The notes below the pieces were generated by a model. It did not search any database, had not been told where the DNA came from, and was given only the letters and a program-made list of their open reading frames with translations. A stretch of 64,000 nucleotides of DNA from Cryptomeria japonica (Eukaryota > Streptophyta > Pinopsida > Cupressales > Cupressaceae), in the NCBI RefSeq assembly GCF_030272615.1, contig NC_081405.1, positions 612,472,920 through 612,536,919 on the forward strand, in the 5' to 3' direction. Of the stretch, positions 10,841-24,226 are shown one piece after another. Within the stretch, counting starts at the first letter, position 1. Every line of letters begins with the position of its first letter. Made by a program: the position numbers and the translations under genes.

Positions 10841-12350
10841 TGTTGGCATTATGTGAACCGGTATGTGGACATAATGATATTGTATGTTGTCATTGATGTC
10901 AATATGTTGAAGAGGTGTGAACCAACATATGTGAGAACTGGTATAACACTATGAACCGACATTTGTGCCAAAGTGAAGCGGTGTGCTTGTTCATGGGAAC
11001 CGGCATATGGAAGTATTGTATGACTTCCGGTTGGTAGTCTCAACTTCAGGGTTTTCGGTTGATATGGTTCAAGCCTGTGTGGTTCAACCAGTGACATTGT
11101 GTGATGAGTTAGTATCGTAAAGAAGAACAGATCATGTTGCCATGTAAGCATGTGTGCGTGAAGGATCTTGCATGAGGGAGATTGTTCCTATCTACCTTGG
11201 GAATGTGTGAAGTTTGTAAAACGGTGATAATGTGTGATGGGTTATCAGCCGCCATAAAATTGGTGGAAATGGACGATGGAGAATGTCTTGAGTTTGGATC
11301 AAGATCTACTGCATTTAATGTAGTGTGCTCAACGGTTAGGATTGAACCGTTTGAATTCCTTAACCTAACAGGTTTATGGTTTAGTATTTATGCTACTGAC
11401 CTATCTGTTTTCCTATAAGGTCGATGTTGTGTCACTTTCTGAGGTTGTTGGCAAAAGTTGTGTGTGTGTATCCAAGAGAAGGGATACATGATTCTTGCCA
11501 GACCAAAAGGAGAGAAGTGATACCTGCAGAGTGTAAGTGCAGAAGGTGAAGAGGAGCTTAAGAAGATCTGCATTAACATTGAGTGCTGTTACCAGATCAT
11601 TGTAATACCTATTGATCTCTAACCACCTCAACAGTTGGGAAATCCCTTAATAAGGTAGCCTTAACCGGCTTGCTGAAAATCCTTTAACAGGGTAATTCAA
11701 AGCTACTGAGTTCAGAATCCTTTAGCTATTGAGTTCTTGAAATCCTCTAACAAGGTAACCTTTAACAGGGTTTAACCCTTAAGCGGGTATTGTAGCCATC
11801 CCTTAATTGAGTGATCTCTAACTGGATTGGTTCATAGCAGAACCTTTTGTAATGTCTGTAACCGGACAAGGCTCCTAACAGAGCAGACTTCTAAAGAGTT
11901 CAAAAATAGCTTGTGGGTATTCATCCCCACCGTGTTTTTTCCCAGTTGGGTTTCCACGTGAAAAATATGTGTGTCATGTGTGATGCTTTTATCTTGTGAT
12001 GCTTTTCTATTGTCTGTCAAGCATATGATGGTTCTGTGTTTTATGCCTGTTTATTAAACTTGTTGAACTAGCTGTTATTATGATCTGATGATAGATTATC
12101 TGTTTATGCATAAGTGTGAAATGGTAGTGTAGTCTTGAGTTGGGTGAAAAGCTAAGTGAGTAATCGGTTAATGCTTGTCTCAGACATTCTTATCTTTACC
12201 GGTTGCTCTCTGTTTCAAACCGGTGTCACTGTCTGCCAGTCATTTGAAGTGTCTACTGTCAAACCGATTTTGGACTGTATTTTTGTCTGTACTAATTCAC
12301 CCCCCCTCTCAGTACCGGTTTGGTACTATTCGTTCATCATTAAGTTATCA
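10841..12350 (+). mobile_element. Solo LTR of a copia-like family
   Basis: Begins TGTTGGCATTATG and ends TTATCA (TG...CA), 1510 bp, flanked by the perfect 5-bp TSD caaaa at 10836-10840 and 12351-12355. The start resembles the Copia-1 and Copia-Y LTRs (TGTTGGCATT), and near the end 'ttcaccccccctctcagt' matches their LTR ends. No primer-binding site or internal region adjoins it, so it is what remains after LTR-LTR recombination. Orientation follows the Copia-1 LTR. Confidence 0.92.
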
Positions 12351-12355
12351 CAAAA

Positions 12356-14601
12356 TGACCCTCATATTACATACAAAGGGTCTGAGACATCCAAATATTG
12401 ACTAAGACAACAAATATACCAAGTACACAATCACTGCAAAAAGTTACATCAAGAAAAACTTCACCTACAGAGCCAAAACTGAGGTTTAGGGAGCTAAATT
12501 GATCAAAGGAGAGTAAGAACAAGTTGCATATATCAAAAGGAGACTCAAGAAAGTCTAATAGGAATAAATTGAAACCAATGTAAATGATTGAAAGCGTCTA
12601 CACATTCTACAGTGCAGTCTTAGGGAGTCTAAGGGAGCTCTCAACCACCGATCGAGATTTAGACACCAAAATAGGTTCAATCAAGGGGAGATTTAAAATC
12701 AAAACTCAATAACACACAACTGTAATCTCTGATTAAGATCCAACATTCTTAGAAGCCAAGACATGATCAGACATAGAGAAAACACAGAGGAGCTTCCGAC
12801 GCTGCAATTTCCAAAAAGTAGAATAATTGGAATGCAAATTTCTCCAAAACATAACACTATCAAGAACAATTAAACTACTGCAAATCACGAAAACATCTTC
12901 CCCCAAGCAGTCTTTTCAAGACACTGCAAACAATCTCTCTGGAATAAAAAATGTAGAGAGCTGACAAATGAAACCAACCTAGAAAAGATGAAACAAGGAG
13001 AAATCTGAAATCGCAATCCAATTCTAGCAAATTCCTTCAACAAAATTGAATCCAAAGCCAATGCAAGATCTCCCAAAATCAAAATCTTCAAGCTCCCGAA
13101 TTTTTCCAACCCGCGTGAATGCATAGGAAGCCGGATAAATACAAACAATTAAACTCAAAAACTATATCGCAAGCTACCAATGAAAATATTCCAAGAACCA
13201 TATTATTTACCTAACTTGTATAGTCTCGAGGCATATATTATTTTCTCAATATAATTTACCTACTGATTAAAATTCCACCAATCATATGCAAGGGTAGGTA
13301 AATATATTCAAATTCATTTTACCGACAATATGAACTTGTAAAAACACATTAAATAATGCTTCATCACTCCATATAATCAATTAATAAATTAAGAGGATAA
13401 AGCCTTAGAAATAGGGACCCCAATTAAAATTTAATTTCAAATCGCAAATTTCAATAAATAAATTAATAAAGCCAATAAATAAGAAATCAAGAATAATAAT
13501 AAATAAAGAAAAACAATAATAAATAGGTAGATAATAAATAGATTGCTAAAAAATAATCAATGTAAATAAATAATATTAAATAATTGATAAATCCTCAAAT
13601 AAATAAATAAATAAATAGATGTTCAACATTAAAACAACACAAATAAATAATACATCAATAATGGATAAATAACCAAATAACAATTAAATAAATAAATCAA
13701 TAATAAATAGATGATTGATGATAAAATATACACAATGATCAAATCAATTATTAACTCAATAAACCAATTAAATAAATCTTAATTGGTTAAATAAAATCTC
13801 ACAATGGAATCATGGCCCAAAAATAATCAAGTAAATATCTATAATCCAATAATTGAATAATTACACAATACTCACATAAACATAGACTCAAACCCACTTA
13901 CACCAAGGGGACAATCATAACACAAGGCTCTAACCACAACTTGCACTGTGGTGCAACTGACAAGGTACACATCTTAGACCTAGAGTGTGTGAGGGAAACT
14001 ATGTCATCTTCGACAACTTTCCATTGGGATTAAGACACACTCAGACCTATGGAGCTAGGTGGAGTCGATGTCTGGTACCTGCAAACCTGCATCAAAGACC
14101 AACACAACATATATGATACATATTCATAAATAGACAAATGATAGAGAATCACATCGATATATCCCGCTCGCAATGAGTGATATGACATCGTCTCTATTCA
14201 CAAAGACAATCACACAATAATATATCAAAACATCGCATAGAATCATCATCATGAAATAGGGTTAGTATCATCATAAGTCACATAATCCATGTAAACAATG
14301 ATCATATGTAAATCGACAAATCATATAAATCCATTCATCAAGGTGACACTATGTATCAACATCCATAAGAATCATCAAATATCATATGTCATATAATAAG
14401 TCTCACATCATCAATCATAAAAGTCTCCAATCATAAAGAGTCATAACAGATAACATGAATCCACATAAAGTCCTAGTATCAACAATTCCATCTAATATAG
14501 AAAAAGAGTCATAAATAACCATCCAAGTAACCATTATATGTCTACATAAGTCTACCAGGACGCAAATCAAAATGCAAGTCTAGGAGGGACACTACAGGTT
14601 A
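12356..14601. other. Unassigned AT-rich non-coding DNA
   Basis: No domain recognised on either strand. The minus-strand frame 12885-13148 resembles no family I know. From 13370 to 13860 the sequence is dominated by AAATA/AATAAATA runs. 13900-14580 is rich in 'catca/tcata' words. It is probably decayed LTR-element DNA, but I cannot assign it. Confidence 0.4.
13370..13860. repeat. AAATA-rich low-complexity tract
   Basis: Repeated aataaata/taaataga words over about 490 bp, with an almost G-free plus strand. Confidence 0.75.
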
Positions 14602-15280
14602 TGTTTGTGGCCGACCTGAAGGTACAAGAATATATATTTAGGCTGACATATGAATGTAATTGTAATTGTAGTGCATATGTATAGTGATCTAGGATCTGTC
14701 CTAGAATGTTGGAAAGATAAATAATATGTGCATCAATGTAATTATCCAATATGTGTTTGATGTGCAAAATTGAGGGTGATACTATGTGAGTTGCACTCCA
14801 ATCATTGTGTGGTTTCATCAAAAGAGCATATGCACTATGAGAGAGTGTTTTGAAGGTTGATCAATTCAAGTGCAAGTTGAGTATTCAGTTTAAAGGTCCA
14901 CAGTTCATATGTCTATGTTCCAGTGGTATTGGTGCTTGCAAGTGTAAGAAGGGATTGGGATCTCTGGTAGGTTGGTGTCTACTTTATATTGCTAGTGATT
15001 CTTTATTTTGTAAGGCTAGAGTTGGACAATAGATTCAAGCAACTATTATCACCATGGTTTGTCTCATTCCGCGTTTCCATGTTAATATGGTATTCATTGT
15101 GTGGATGTATGCATGTGTGTTTATTAATTGCTTTATATTTAAGGAAAGATTATTAAATGCTACTTTGACGAATTGGGCTTTATATTTGAAGAGTTTTCTA
15201 ATAAAAATGAATGTTTAACTGAGTTGAAATTGTTATATAATGATTCACCCATTGTCTCTCAATATATTGTGTTCTCTTCA
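14602..15280 (+). repeat. Copia-X 5' LTR (left end uncertain)
   Basis: The right end is set by '...gttctcttca' directly followed by a primer-binding site. 'tgattcacccattgtctctc' near the end resembles the ends of the other copia LTRs here. The left end at a TGTTTGTGG is a guess; no intact partner LTR exists to confirm it. Confidence 0.55.
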
Positions 15281-15281
15281 A

Positions 15282-15299
15282 TTTGTATTAGAGCCAAGT
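15282..15299 (+). promoter_or_regulatory. Copia-X primer-binding site
   Basis: ttgtattagagccaagtt differs slightly from the initiator-Met tRNA complement tggtatcagagc, which is standard for copia elements and is seen in Copia-1 at 28598. Confidence 0.7.
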
Positions 15300-15337
15300 T
15301 CCTTGGAATATGATTAACATCTTGAGGTAGATCTAGG

Positions 15338-15371
15338 ATGGCACACTCAATGGCTCAAGAAGGGTTGTCTT
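15338..15371 (+). pseudogene. gag: Copia-X gag start, interrupted by LINE-A
   Basis: The ATG at 15338 opens MAHSMAQEGLS; the frame stops at the LINE-A insertion and resumes at 41291 with the duplicated target, leading into SKKVPLFDGSNCYFW, a typical copia Gag N-terminus. This join proves that 15371 and 41291 were once adjacent. Confidence 0.85.
15355..15371. repeat. LINE-A target-site duplication, left copy
   Basis: tcaagaagggttgtctt, identical to 41291-41307. Confidence 0.93.
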
Positions 15372-15630
15372 TTTTCTATTAAATATCAAGGACCCAAATT
15401 AAAAAAGTACTAGATTATGAGCGTAATGTAACCAAATTTACAACATGAGGCAAAATTGGCGAACAAAATTACAAAACAAGCAGTGACTGATAGAATATAG
15501 AGTATATAGAAAGTACTATAAAGACAAGTCATTCAAACACAATGTCCCTTTCAGGGGGGCTGGAGTCTCCTATGTTTTCTATCCATACTGTCCAGCCCTG
15601 TTCTCCATTACTCCACCTTAATACCTTACA

Positions 15631-18239
15631 TTAGAGAATAGGGTCAACATAGGGATGTATGAAAAATTTGACAACTGGAATGGGTTGAGTCTGGGCCTGA
15701 TTTCCCCTGGGGGTCTGCATGTTCAACTCTCTCACAAAGTCTTCCAAGACCATCTCAAATGGCGATCCATCAACAGAGAACCTAGACCAAGTAAAGCCAT
15801 GGGAAATCTCAGAGGTGAACATCATAGCCACCCCATCCTGGAGAAATCTTTTAAATTTCCTACGCCTGATCCTCATAGCTACTGTAACCTACACATTAAT
15901 GTCATGGAATATGAGCCTCCTAAGAGACCCAGTAAGGTTCCCGTCTCTGCCATTAAACAAGTTATCATTCCTATATTTCCAAATAAGCTACAATATTTCA
16001 ACAGATAAAAGAGAACAAAAGAAGTTAGCATTTCTCTTGAGGCTTTGGATATGACCAATCACAATCTTAAAGATACTAATGTTTCTGCCAATGACGAGAC
16101 CAAACATCTTCCATGTTTCTTTTGCAAAAAAACAATTGAAGAATATATGATTAACAGACTTAGGCACCCTGCTGTAGGAGATGTTGATCTCACCACTTCT
16201 ATCATGGATAGGTAACTTATGGAGCAAGAGGAGACAACAAAAATATCTCTTTTTGGGATCAATCAGTCCGTGCCAAAGAGAATCAAGGTTTTTCTGCCAC
16301 CGGAGAACATCAAGATTGAGACCCCAACATGAGTTAACATAAGAATAAATGTCATCATTGTCAACAACATATGAATATATATCTTTACCTTTGGTATTAG
16401 GAAGCAGAGAGCCATTAGGCCATTGGTAAAGGCAAAATCTAGAACAATCAACATACCAAGATCTAGGAAGATAGAGAGTGGAAGAGGCTATTCTAAGCAT
16501 GGTGTAGGTTTTCTTGTGGGAGGGAGGGATGCTGAACTTGGTCACATAGTCATTCTAGCTTAGAAGGTGCCCGTTCTCAATAACATTTGAGAGTTTGACA
16601 ATATGTTTACTAGCCCAATATTTGGCAGAGAATCCTTGCACCAAGGCCAATGGTTTGCCACTCTATTTTAAGTTCCACCAAATAGAGTGTTCACCACATA
16701 CATTTCCATCCTCCCAGACCAAACCATTGTGAGATATAAAGCCTCTAATCACCTCCCAGGATTTCCAAATTGATTTGAAGACATGTGATCCAAATGTCTC
16801 GACTTTAAAATCTCCAACAATAACATCACAAAGGTCCAAGCCTTTCCACTTTGGGCTTTGTTTAGGGACACCTTTACTCATGTTGTACCTGACCAAAATA
16901 TTCCAAGGTTCCTCTCCCTTTAGGGCTCTGAATATCCATTTGGAAGAAAGGGAGACACCTTGCCATCTTAAGTCTTTAAAGCCTAAACCCCCTCTACGCT
17001 TTCTCATAGTGCACCATTCCCATTTCACCGCATGCTTTTTCTTGCCACCTTTGCCATTAGACCAGAGAAAATCTCTGATAATTTTTTGGATATGATAGAA
17101 CTAATAGTTTCTAAATAGCCATGATGAGATGTAATATATATTATACGAGGATAGGATCTTTTGGCAGACCTGGGCCCTGCCAGCCGGAGCCAAATAATTG
17201 TTGTTCCATTTTCTTAGCTTCTTATCAATTTTGCACATATCTTTTAGATTAGGTTCAACTGCAAATGGTATGCCCAAATATCTAACAATATGATTGGGTC
17301 CTCCCCAACTTAAAGGGAATTTACTAAGCCAATTAGGGGGTTGCACTTTCCATCCCAAAAGAGTGGATTTAGCAAGTGATATCTTACTTCCAGACGCATC
17401 ACAAAATATATCAAGTTTTTTCATTAGGGCATCCAAGTTGTCCTTATTAAGCTCGACCAAGATTGCTGTATCATCTACAAATTGAATATTGGATAGATCA
17501 TGCCCATTTGGCAGCTTGAGTCCTTCCACCTTGGGGGGGATAGTGGAATCCCTTAGAAGATAAAATAAGGCATCAACAACAATGAAAAACAACCCAGGGG
17601 CTAAAGGGAAGCCTTGTCTTATTGATCTTGATAGTCCAAAGAAAGCAGACTTAACATCGTTGATTTTAATGTAGGCCTTATCATCTTTCAATAGAATATT
17701 AACCATCTTGCAATAGTAATCAAGAAACCCTAGACTTACAAGCATCATGTTGATGAATCTCCATTCTATTCTATCATAGGCTTTCTCAAAATCCAACTGT
17801 AGCAAAGCAGTATCTTGTCTTGATTCCTTCGCCCATCACATAGCTTCCCAACAAGTAAGGAGGTTCTCAAGAATATACCTACCCTTAACAAAACCAGTTT
17901 GAGTAGGGGAAATAATCTTTGGAAGTATGTATTCCAATCTGTGGGCAAGTGCCTTGGCAAGTATCTTATATGACACATTCAATAATGCAATAGGTCTCCA
18001 ATTTTTAATCACAGTTCTATCCCCATCTTTGGGTAGTAGTTTGATCACCCCTGTATTAATATCCTCCCCCAAAGAGCCTACCAGTTCATCTTCTTGAAAT
18101 ACTTGTAGTAAATCTTCACCTATCCAGTCTATACAACACTTATAAAACTCAACCGGGAGGCAATCGGACCCTGGGGCTTTACCATTACTAAGGGAGCTTC
18201 CTTAATAACTTCTATTGATAAGGGTTAATTCAATTTCTC
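15631..18239 (-). pseudogene. LINE-A ORF2: RT C-terminal two-thirds and zf-RVT
   Basis: Read right to left. RT fingers at 18072-17836 (KNWRPIALLNVSYKILAKAL, then FVKGRYILENLLTCWEAM). RT palm at 17805-17101 with LDFEKAYDRIEW, the polymerase motif IQFVDDTAIL and the thumb-like block PAGRAQVCQKILSSYNIYY. Then 17028-16663 (RKRRGGLGFKDLRWQGVSLSSKW) and a zinc-binding zf-RVT region around 16545-15988 (NHIFFNCFFAKETW). The remaining frame ends at 15631. The order matches plant L1 ORF2. Several stops and frame breaks; the N-terminal part is displaced to 26091-26938 and 38733-39245 by later insertions. Confidence 0.9.
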
Positions 18240-18251
18240 TGCATCCTCTTT
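18240..18251. repeat. LINE-B target-site duplication, left copy
   Basis: tgcatcctcttt, identical to 26079-26090; it extends to 18 bp (18234 and 26073) with one mismatch. Confidence 0.85.
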
Positions 18252-18260
18252 TTTTTTTTT

Positions 18261-19950
18261 AATAAGTAAATAGTTGCAGAGGGGCAACACCCTTGTATTA
18301 ATAAAAAAAGAAAATACAAGGCCTGATTCAGTGAGAGCGATAGGGGGAAAGAACCAAGAAGAAAAACCCCTACCTTAGCTCTATTCCTTAAACAAAGAAA
18401 ATCTAGCAATGAAGGCTGGATGAGTACAAGACATTAGATACCAACCTCCTAAAGGTAGATAACAAAGGCTTTAAAATAAAATAAACAATAATAAATTTAG
18501 AGAAACTAGAGAGAAAAATGATAACCAAAGTCAAAGGGAGTCTTCATAAGCACTATCCATAAGAGCATGAGCCACATCTGGGACAATAGGGCATTCGGTG
18601 CCACAGTTCAAGTGAGCTGCCGATTCTGCCTTCTCCCTAGGGAGTCGATAGTTATTTGGGAACCACTCCTCACCAAGCCCAAACCCCCAATCATTACCAA
18701 CCACCAAGTCTCCATTCTCCAAAATCCCAAAATCATCAGCACCCACTAGCTCTTCATCACGAAGAAATTTTGTCCTCTATTCCACCGTGAAGCCGTTTTG
18801 GATGCCAGTTGCTTTAAGAAGGAATTCAATGTTCCTGGTAATGACAGGCCAGGTTGCTTGAAGAGTATCAAAATCTAGGGAGTTAACAATCACAAGCTTC
18901 CTCACCTCTGCCCCGTTGCCTAAGGTCATATAGTAATTTTGGGGAAGTGGAATTCATAGATTGACATCAATATTATCCAATACAACATCAATCTCCCTCA
19001 AAAGGTGATGTTTAAACATAATTCAAGTTAACATTTTTTCTCTTTGCTTGCTAGTACCCATGTATAATATCATTGCAAGGAAAAATGCCAGGATGTCGAC
19101 ATTGGCTCTGTACCTATGAAAAGCCATAAGGAATTCCTTTCCCAGAATCCTCTTAAGGTTGTGGAGAATAAGAGGATGTCAAGAGAAGAGGACCTCCTGC
19201 AAACATCTATCCATGATTTCGCCTAGGAAAGCCATCTAGTGACAAGTAGCTTCAAGGAGAATTGGGGTCTCCATAGCAAGTCACCGAGAAAAGAAAGCAA
19301 CTATTTGATGGAAAAAAGAGGGCATTTTATTGTTAAATAGGAAGAATTCAAACCAGAGAATATGACACCCTGAAAGTAGTTTATGCCAAATGAATACACA
19401 CATGCATGAAATGCTAGTGTCCAAACAACATTTTAGCCAAATATCATCAACTTAATGTCGACCGACTTTAACCATTAGGTGATTATGAGCAAATCTTGAA
19501 AGGATCTAGTTGTAACTAGATATTAATTAAAGTACACTTATTTCCAATTGCGATGGGGCCCAAACCGACGCAGATCAATGATGACGACAATGTGTCACAT
19601 CTCGGTGACAAGAAGAAGCCTTAATAGGATATCAAGTCAGTTAGTCAGTCTATCCACCAGAAACCATGACCATTAGGTTGAGAAGGAGTAAAGTGGTAAC
19701 CAGGGAGAAATGCACCGGTTTGCACCACATCCGATGATTAATATGGAGAGATACTTAATCAAAAAAAAGAGAGAAGAGCGCAACCAACAAGAAGCCCAAA
19801 TGGAGAGCACCCCCCTCAATGAGATAGTGAGGATACCATGTCAACCGGTGGAGTCATTATAACGTCACCAATTGGCCCAATAGAGAACCATCATCTGTAA
19901 GGAGCAGACAATCAGTAGAAGCCACTGCCGACAAACTCAACCAGAAACCA
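18261..19950 (-). other. LINE-B 3' untranslated region
   Basis: About 1.7 kb between the RNase H stop and the poly(A) tail. Only short spurious frames (for example 18531-18746). No domain recognised. Confidence 0.6.
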
Positions 19951-22900
19951 TCATTTCTTGGCAGGATAAGGATGCCATAACAATGGTGGAAGATCAGGGG
20001 GGTCACCAACAACTATCGCCAATTTAGAGAGTCTATCAACCTCTCCATTACCTTCCCTATAGATGTGGCTAACCCAAAATTCATGAAAGGTGGCTAACAA
20101 CACCATAATCGGTTGAAGCCACTGGTTAAGGTGCCAACTAGGGATGTTATTATAGCGAATCATATTAACCACATTTAATGAGTCTCCCTCCAGATGAATT
20201 ATCTGCACCCCAAGCTCCTTCCCTAACTGAAGACCTCTTAAACCCGCTCTGAATTTAGCTTCATTGTTAGTAGCAACTCCAATCTTTTTCAGAGATTTCT
20301 TTTATACAGAAACCATCAGAGTCCCTCAAAACACAACCAATACCACTTTGACCCAGATTTCTCACAGAAGCACCATCGAAGTTTACCTTGCTCCACCCAG
20401 GCTCAGGCGCATCCCATTTCACCCCCACTCTTGGATTGACCTGATCCACCAGGGTTCCCAAGCCAAAAAGTGGTGGAACGAGTAAATTTGGAAGAGCCAA
20501 CTTAATCTTACAATCCCAGTCCATGTACAAATTCTTCTTTAATGATTTGGATTGAGAAGCCTCATTCAGGAGCTCAGTTAGGTGGATCTCAATTTTCCCA
20601 CAAAGAGACATTAAGCTCATCTCTTTACCCTGGAAGATTCTACGATTCCTTTCTTTCCAAATTTCCCAAATCAGATGCGATGGTAGGATATTAAGAAAAT
20701 CAACAAAAATAGCCTTTCCTGCCGGTTTAGGCCATTGCAAAAACCACTTATCCAGCCATGATGGGAAGGGGCCGAAGATTCTCGATTTTCCCATGAAATG
20801 CCACCGATAGTGGCTGGAGAATTTGTAGTGGAGAAGTACATGATCCATAGTCTCTTCATGCTCTAGACATAGAATGCATCTGCTGGGTCCATTGATACCC
20901 ATTTAATAGAGCCTTTCTTTAGTTAAGATCTTTTTCTGACAAGCCAACTAGGCAAAAGAGCCTGCTTTGGGAAGGAGGTGTCGATGCAAAAAAAGATTAA
21001 CAGGCCAATATTTTTTGTGTATGGCTTCTTCTTGCAATTTGTAACCAAAACATACTTTGTATTTACCATCAGAGGAACCACACCACCTAATAATATCCTT
21101 TTCAGGGGAAGGGAAAATAATCCTTTTTCTAAGAATGTCGGCAAACAAGTCTTTCTGATGCTGATCCAAGTCCAGGGGATCCAAGGAGTTCCATTTCCAC
21201 TTAGCAATACCATTTTCTTGGATAGGATAACCATAATCACATATATTATGCCCCCAAAGGTGATAGGTTTCTACCATAATAGGTTGCAGTGAGGGATTGA
21301 GATATAAGGCATCTTCACCAGCCCAAGAGTCAATCCAAAAGGAGGCATCCCTACCATTCCTGACATCCTAGGTAACTTGATCACTAATGATTTCCTCGCT
21401 ATTCACAATAAAATTCCAGATGGCCGAGCCTCTGGGGGGGTTGTTTATAGTGAGAATCCTTTTTGGCTCTAGGGAGTCCAGATATTTATGTTTTAAAAGC
21501 CTTGCCCATTTTTTGCTTCTCATGACTACAAATTGCACCCATAGCTAAATTCATAATCGAGATTTGGCAAATGCTAGCACCCCCTGCCTTTTTTGGTTGG
21601 TAGATCTTTTTCCAAGCTACCAAAGGAATTTTCCCTTTGTCATCCGAACCATTCCAAATGAAATTTCTCAGTAGAGAGATCAATTCATCTTCAATTGCCA
21701 TTGGTAATCTCAGGGAAGCCTTGGAAAAAACCAGTAGTGTAGAAAGGACCGATTTTATCATAGTGAGTTTACCAGCAGAGGATAACCACTTGCGTTTCCA
21801 AATTGCAAGCTTGGATTTGCACATATCAATAAGATGCTTCCAATAGTGAGTTCTGTTACTGCCAATGAAGAGGGGGGTTCCAAGAAATTTCCTTGGGAAG
21901 TTTGCAACTTTGAGATTAATAATCCTTGATAACACACCTTGCAAGTTAATCAGAGTATTGACAAAAAACACTTCAAATTTGTGCCAATTGATTTTATGCC
22001 TAGAAGCCATACAGTAATCATCGAGGCATGATTTAATTGTTCTTGCCTCCCTCCTGGAAGCCGTACCAAATAGAATGGTATCATCGACAAATTGCAAATG
22101 AGTCATTTTTTCAACCCATGTTGCCACATTGACTCCAATCTAATGATCATCTAGCTAAAGAGCTCTTATTGATCGACCTAAGGCTTCAACCATTATGATA
22201 AATAGAAATGGTGATATTGGATCACCTTGTCGAGGAAAAGAAGCCATGAGATGAGCCATTAACCAAAATAGAGAATTTGGGGGAGGATAGACAACTCGTG
22301 ACCCATGTGATCCATTCCTTGCAAAAGCCAAATTATTAAGAACATCAAATAAGAAATCCCTGTCCACCATATCACAAGCTTTCAGAATATCCAGTTTTAA
22401 AATCATACAGGAATCCTTGGTTTTCCTGGCTGTGTGAAGCATTTCATGAGCAATGATAATGCCTTCCATAATGGATCTTCCAGGGGAAAAACCACTTTGT
22501 TCATCTGATATGATGTGTTTAAGGAGGGGCTTCAATCTGTTGGCTATGATCTTTGTTACAATCTTATACATCGTGTTGTATAGAGAAATGGGCCTAAAAT
22601 CACTCATCTGTTGAGTGTTTTGCTTCTTCGAGATTAGAGTAAAAAAGGTGTGATTAATTGCACCTAGCATAGTCATTTTCTTTCTTGATTCTTCTACAAC
22701 AATATGTAGATCTCGAGCGATGATATCCCAGAAATGATGGAAAAAAGAAGCAGGGAGGCCATCAGGGCCAAGAGTCTTATCAGGTTTCAGCTGAAAGGTA
22801 TTTTTCCTTACTTCATCAATTGAAATAGGAGTACAGAGAGCTGTATTTTGACTATCAGATATTATGGATGGGATTGAGTTAAGAATTCTGGCTCTTGCTT

Positions 22901-24140
22901 CATGATCGATCTGGTGATCACCATTCAATAAGGAATCAAAGAATCTTATAGCTTCTTTCACAATGTCTTCATAGTTCCTGATAGTAACTCCATCTGGTCT
23001 CATAATCTCTAATATTCTGTGTCTATTTTGAATGGCAATGGCCGACTGATGGAAGAATTTGGTGTTTTTGTCACCTTCCTTTAGCCATAACTCCCTTGAT
23101 TTTTGACGCCAATGGATTTCATTTAGATCAGATTTGAGAGTATTTTCTTTGATAAATAAATCCTCATTCATTCCTGAAGTAATAACAGAGTTGGTTATTT
23201 CTTCCAGCTCAGCCTTAATTCTTAATTTCTCCATATGAATATTCTTGAATTAGCTCTTATTCCATTCTTTGATCTTAACCTTAATATACTTGAGCTTCTT
23301 ATTGAGTATGAATAATCTTGAATGGTTCCCAAGAACCGGTTCATTCCACCAAACAGATATAAGATCATATAGCTCAGGCACTCTGAACCACATTTTCTCA
23401 AACTGGAAAGGAGTACCTCCCTCTGCTTGTCCCATAGAGACCTCCAGATAGATCGGGTAATGATCTGATCTGATAAGCGGGAGAATTGATGACTCTAAAG
23501 CTAGATTTTGTCCTAGCCACTCACCATTAATAAGGAACTGATCAGACCGTTCAACAATATTAGTAAAACCCACTCTCCTATTCGTCCATGTGAAAACTCC
23601 ATTTTTAGGAATAATGTCTAGAAGGTGATTCTTCTCAACAAATTCCAAAAAATCCTTTTGGGACGTACCATTCCTCTAAATACCCCCACTTTTCTCAATG
23701 TCCGAAAGGATCAAATTGAAGTCCCCAGCTACCACACAACCACCATCGATAATAATTTTCAATCTGATGGTTAAGAGATCCCAGAGAGCACGTTCATCAC
23801 CAGCAGAAGATGGTCCGTACACAATGAAAAGATTGAAATTCTCATTTCGACCAAGAATAGTTACCAGGCAGTGTTGTCAATACTTATCTTCCCCAACAAG
23901 AGAGATCCTAACCATCATGGGATTCCAAATGATTCCCAAGCCACCAGAGGCTCCATCCGATTGCCTAAACAACCCATTCCACTATTTCCAAACTCTCATT
24001 TTAGCATCAGTCTCAACCTTACTCCACTTACTTTCTTGTAGTAGCCAAATATCTCCTTTGGTGTCATCAATCTGACACTTAATCAAGAACCATTTGTCAA
24101 GGGCATTGATGCCCCTGACATTCCAAGATAAGAGTTTCAT
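19951..24140 (-). pseudogene. LINE-B ORF2: endonuclease, RT, zf-RVT, RNase H
   Basis: Starts at the ATG ending at 24140 (MKLLSWNVRGINALDKW), the APE endonuclease N-terminus. LLQESKW, VAGDFNL, GVFTWTNRR and RSDHYPIYLEV follow at the expected spacing. RT lies at 23234-21486: PDKTLGPDGLPASFF, SDFRPISLYNTMYKI, DEQSGFSPGRSI and LQFVDDTILFG. zf-RVT is at about 21277-20700 (CILCLEHEETMDHVLLHY). RNase H is at 20400-19951: GWSKVNFDGASVRN, then after a frameshift LEGDSLNVVNMI and HIYREGNGEVDRLSKLA. About 1400 codons, with stops at 22153 and in the endonuclease. An RNase H tail is known in some plant L1 lineages. Confidence 0.92.
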
Positions 24141-24226
24141 TTCTCCTGGGGAAGGGCATTTCCCTTCCCTAAATTAAGTTTGGTTTGACCACTAGCAGCA
24201 CTAGCCACTGCTAGCATGATTTTTTT

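Noticed and set aside
12885-13148. 87-codon minus-strand frame
   Set aside because: Not like any family I know and set in decayed AT-rich DNA; probably chance.
13900-14060. Possible tRNA-derived SINE ('gtggtgcaactgacaaggta' resembles a box A)
   Set aside because: No convincing box B, tail or flanking duplication.
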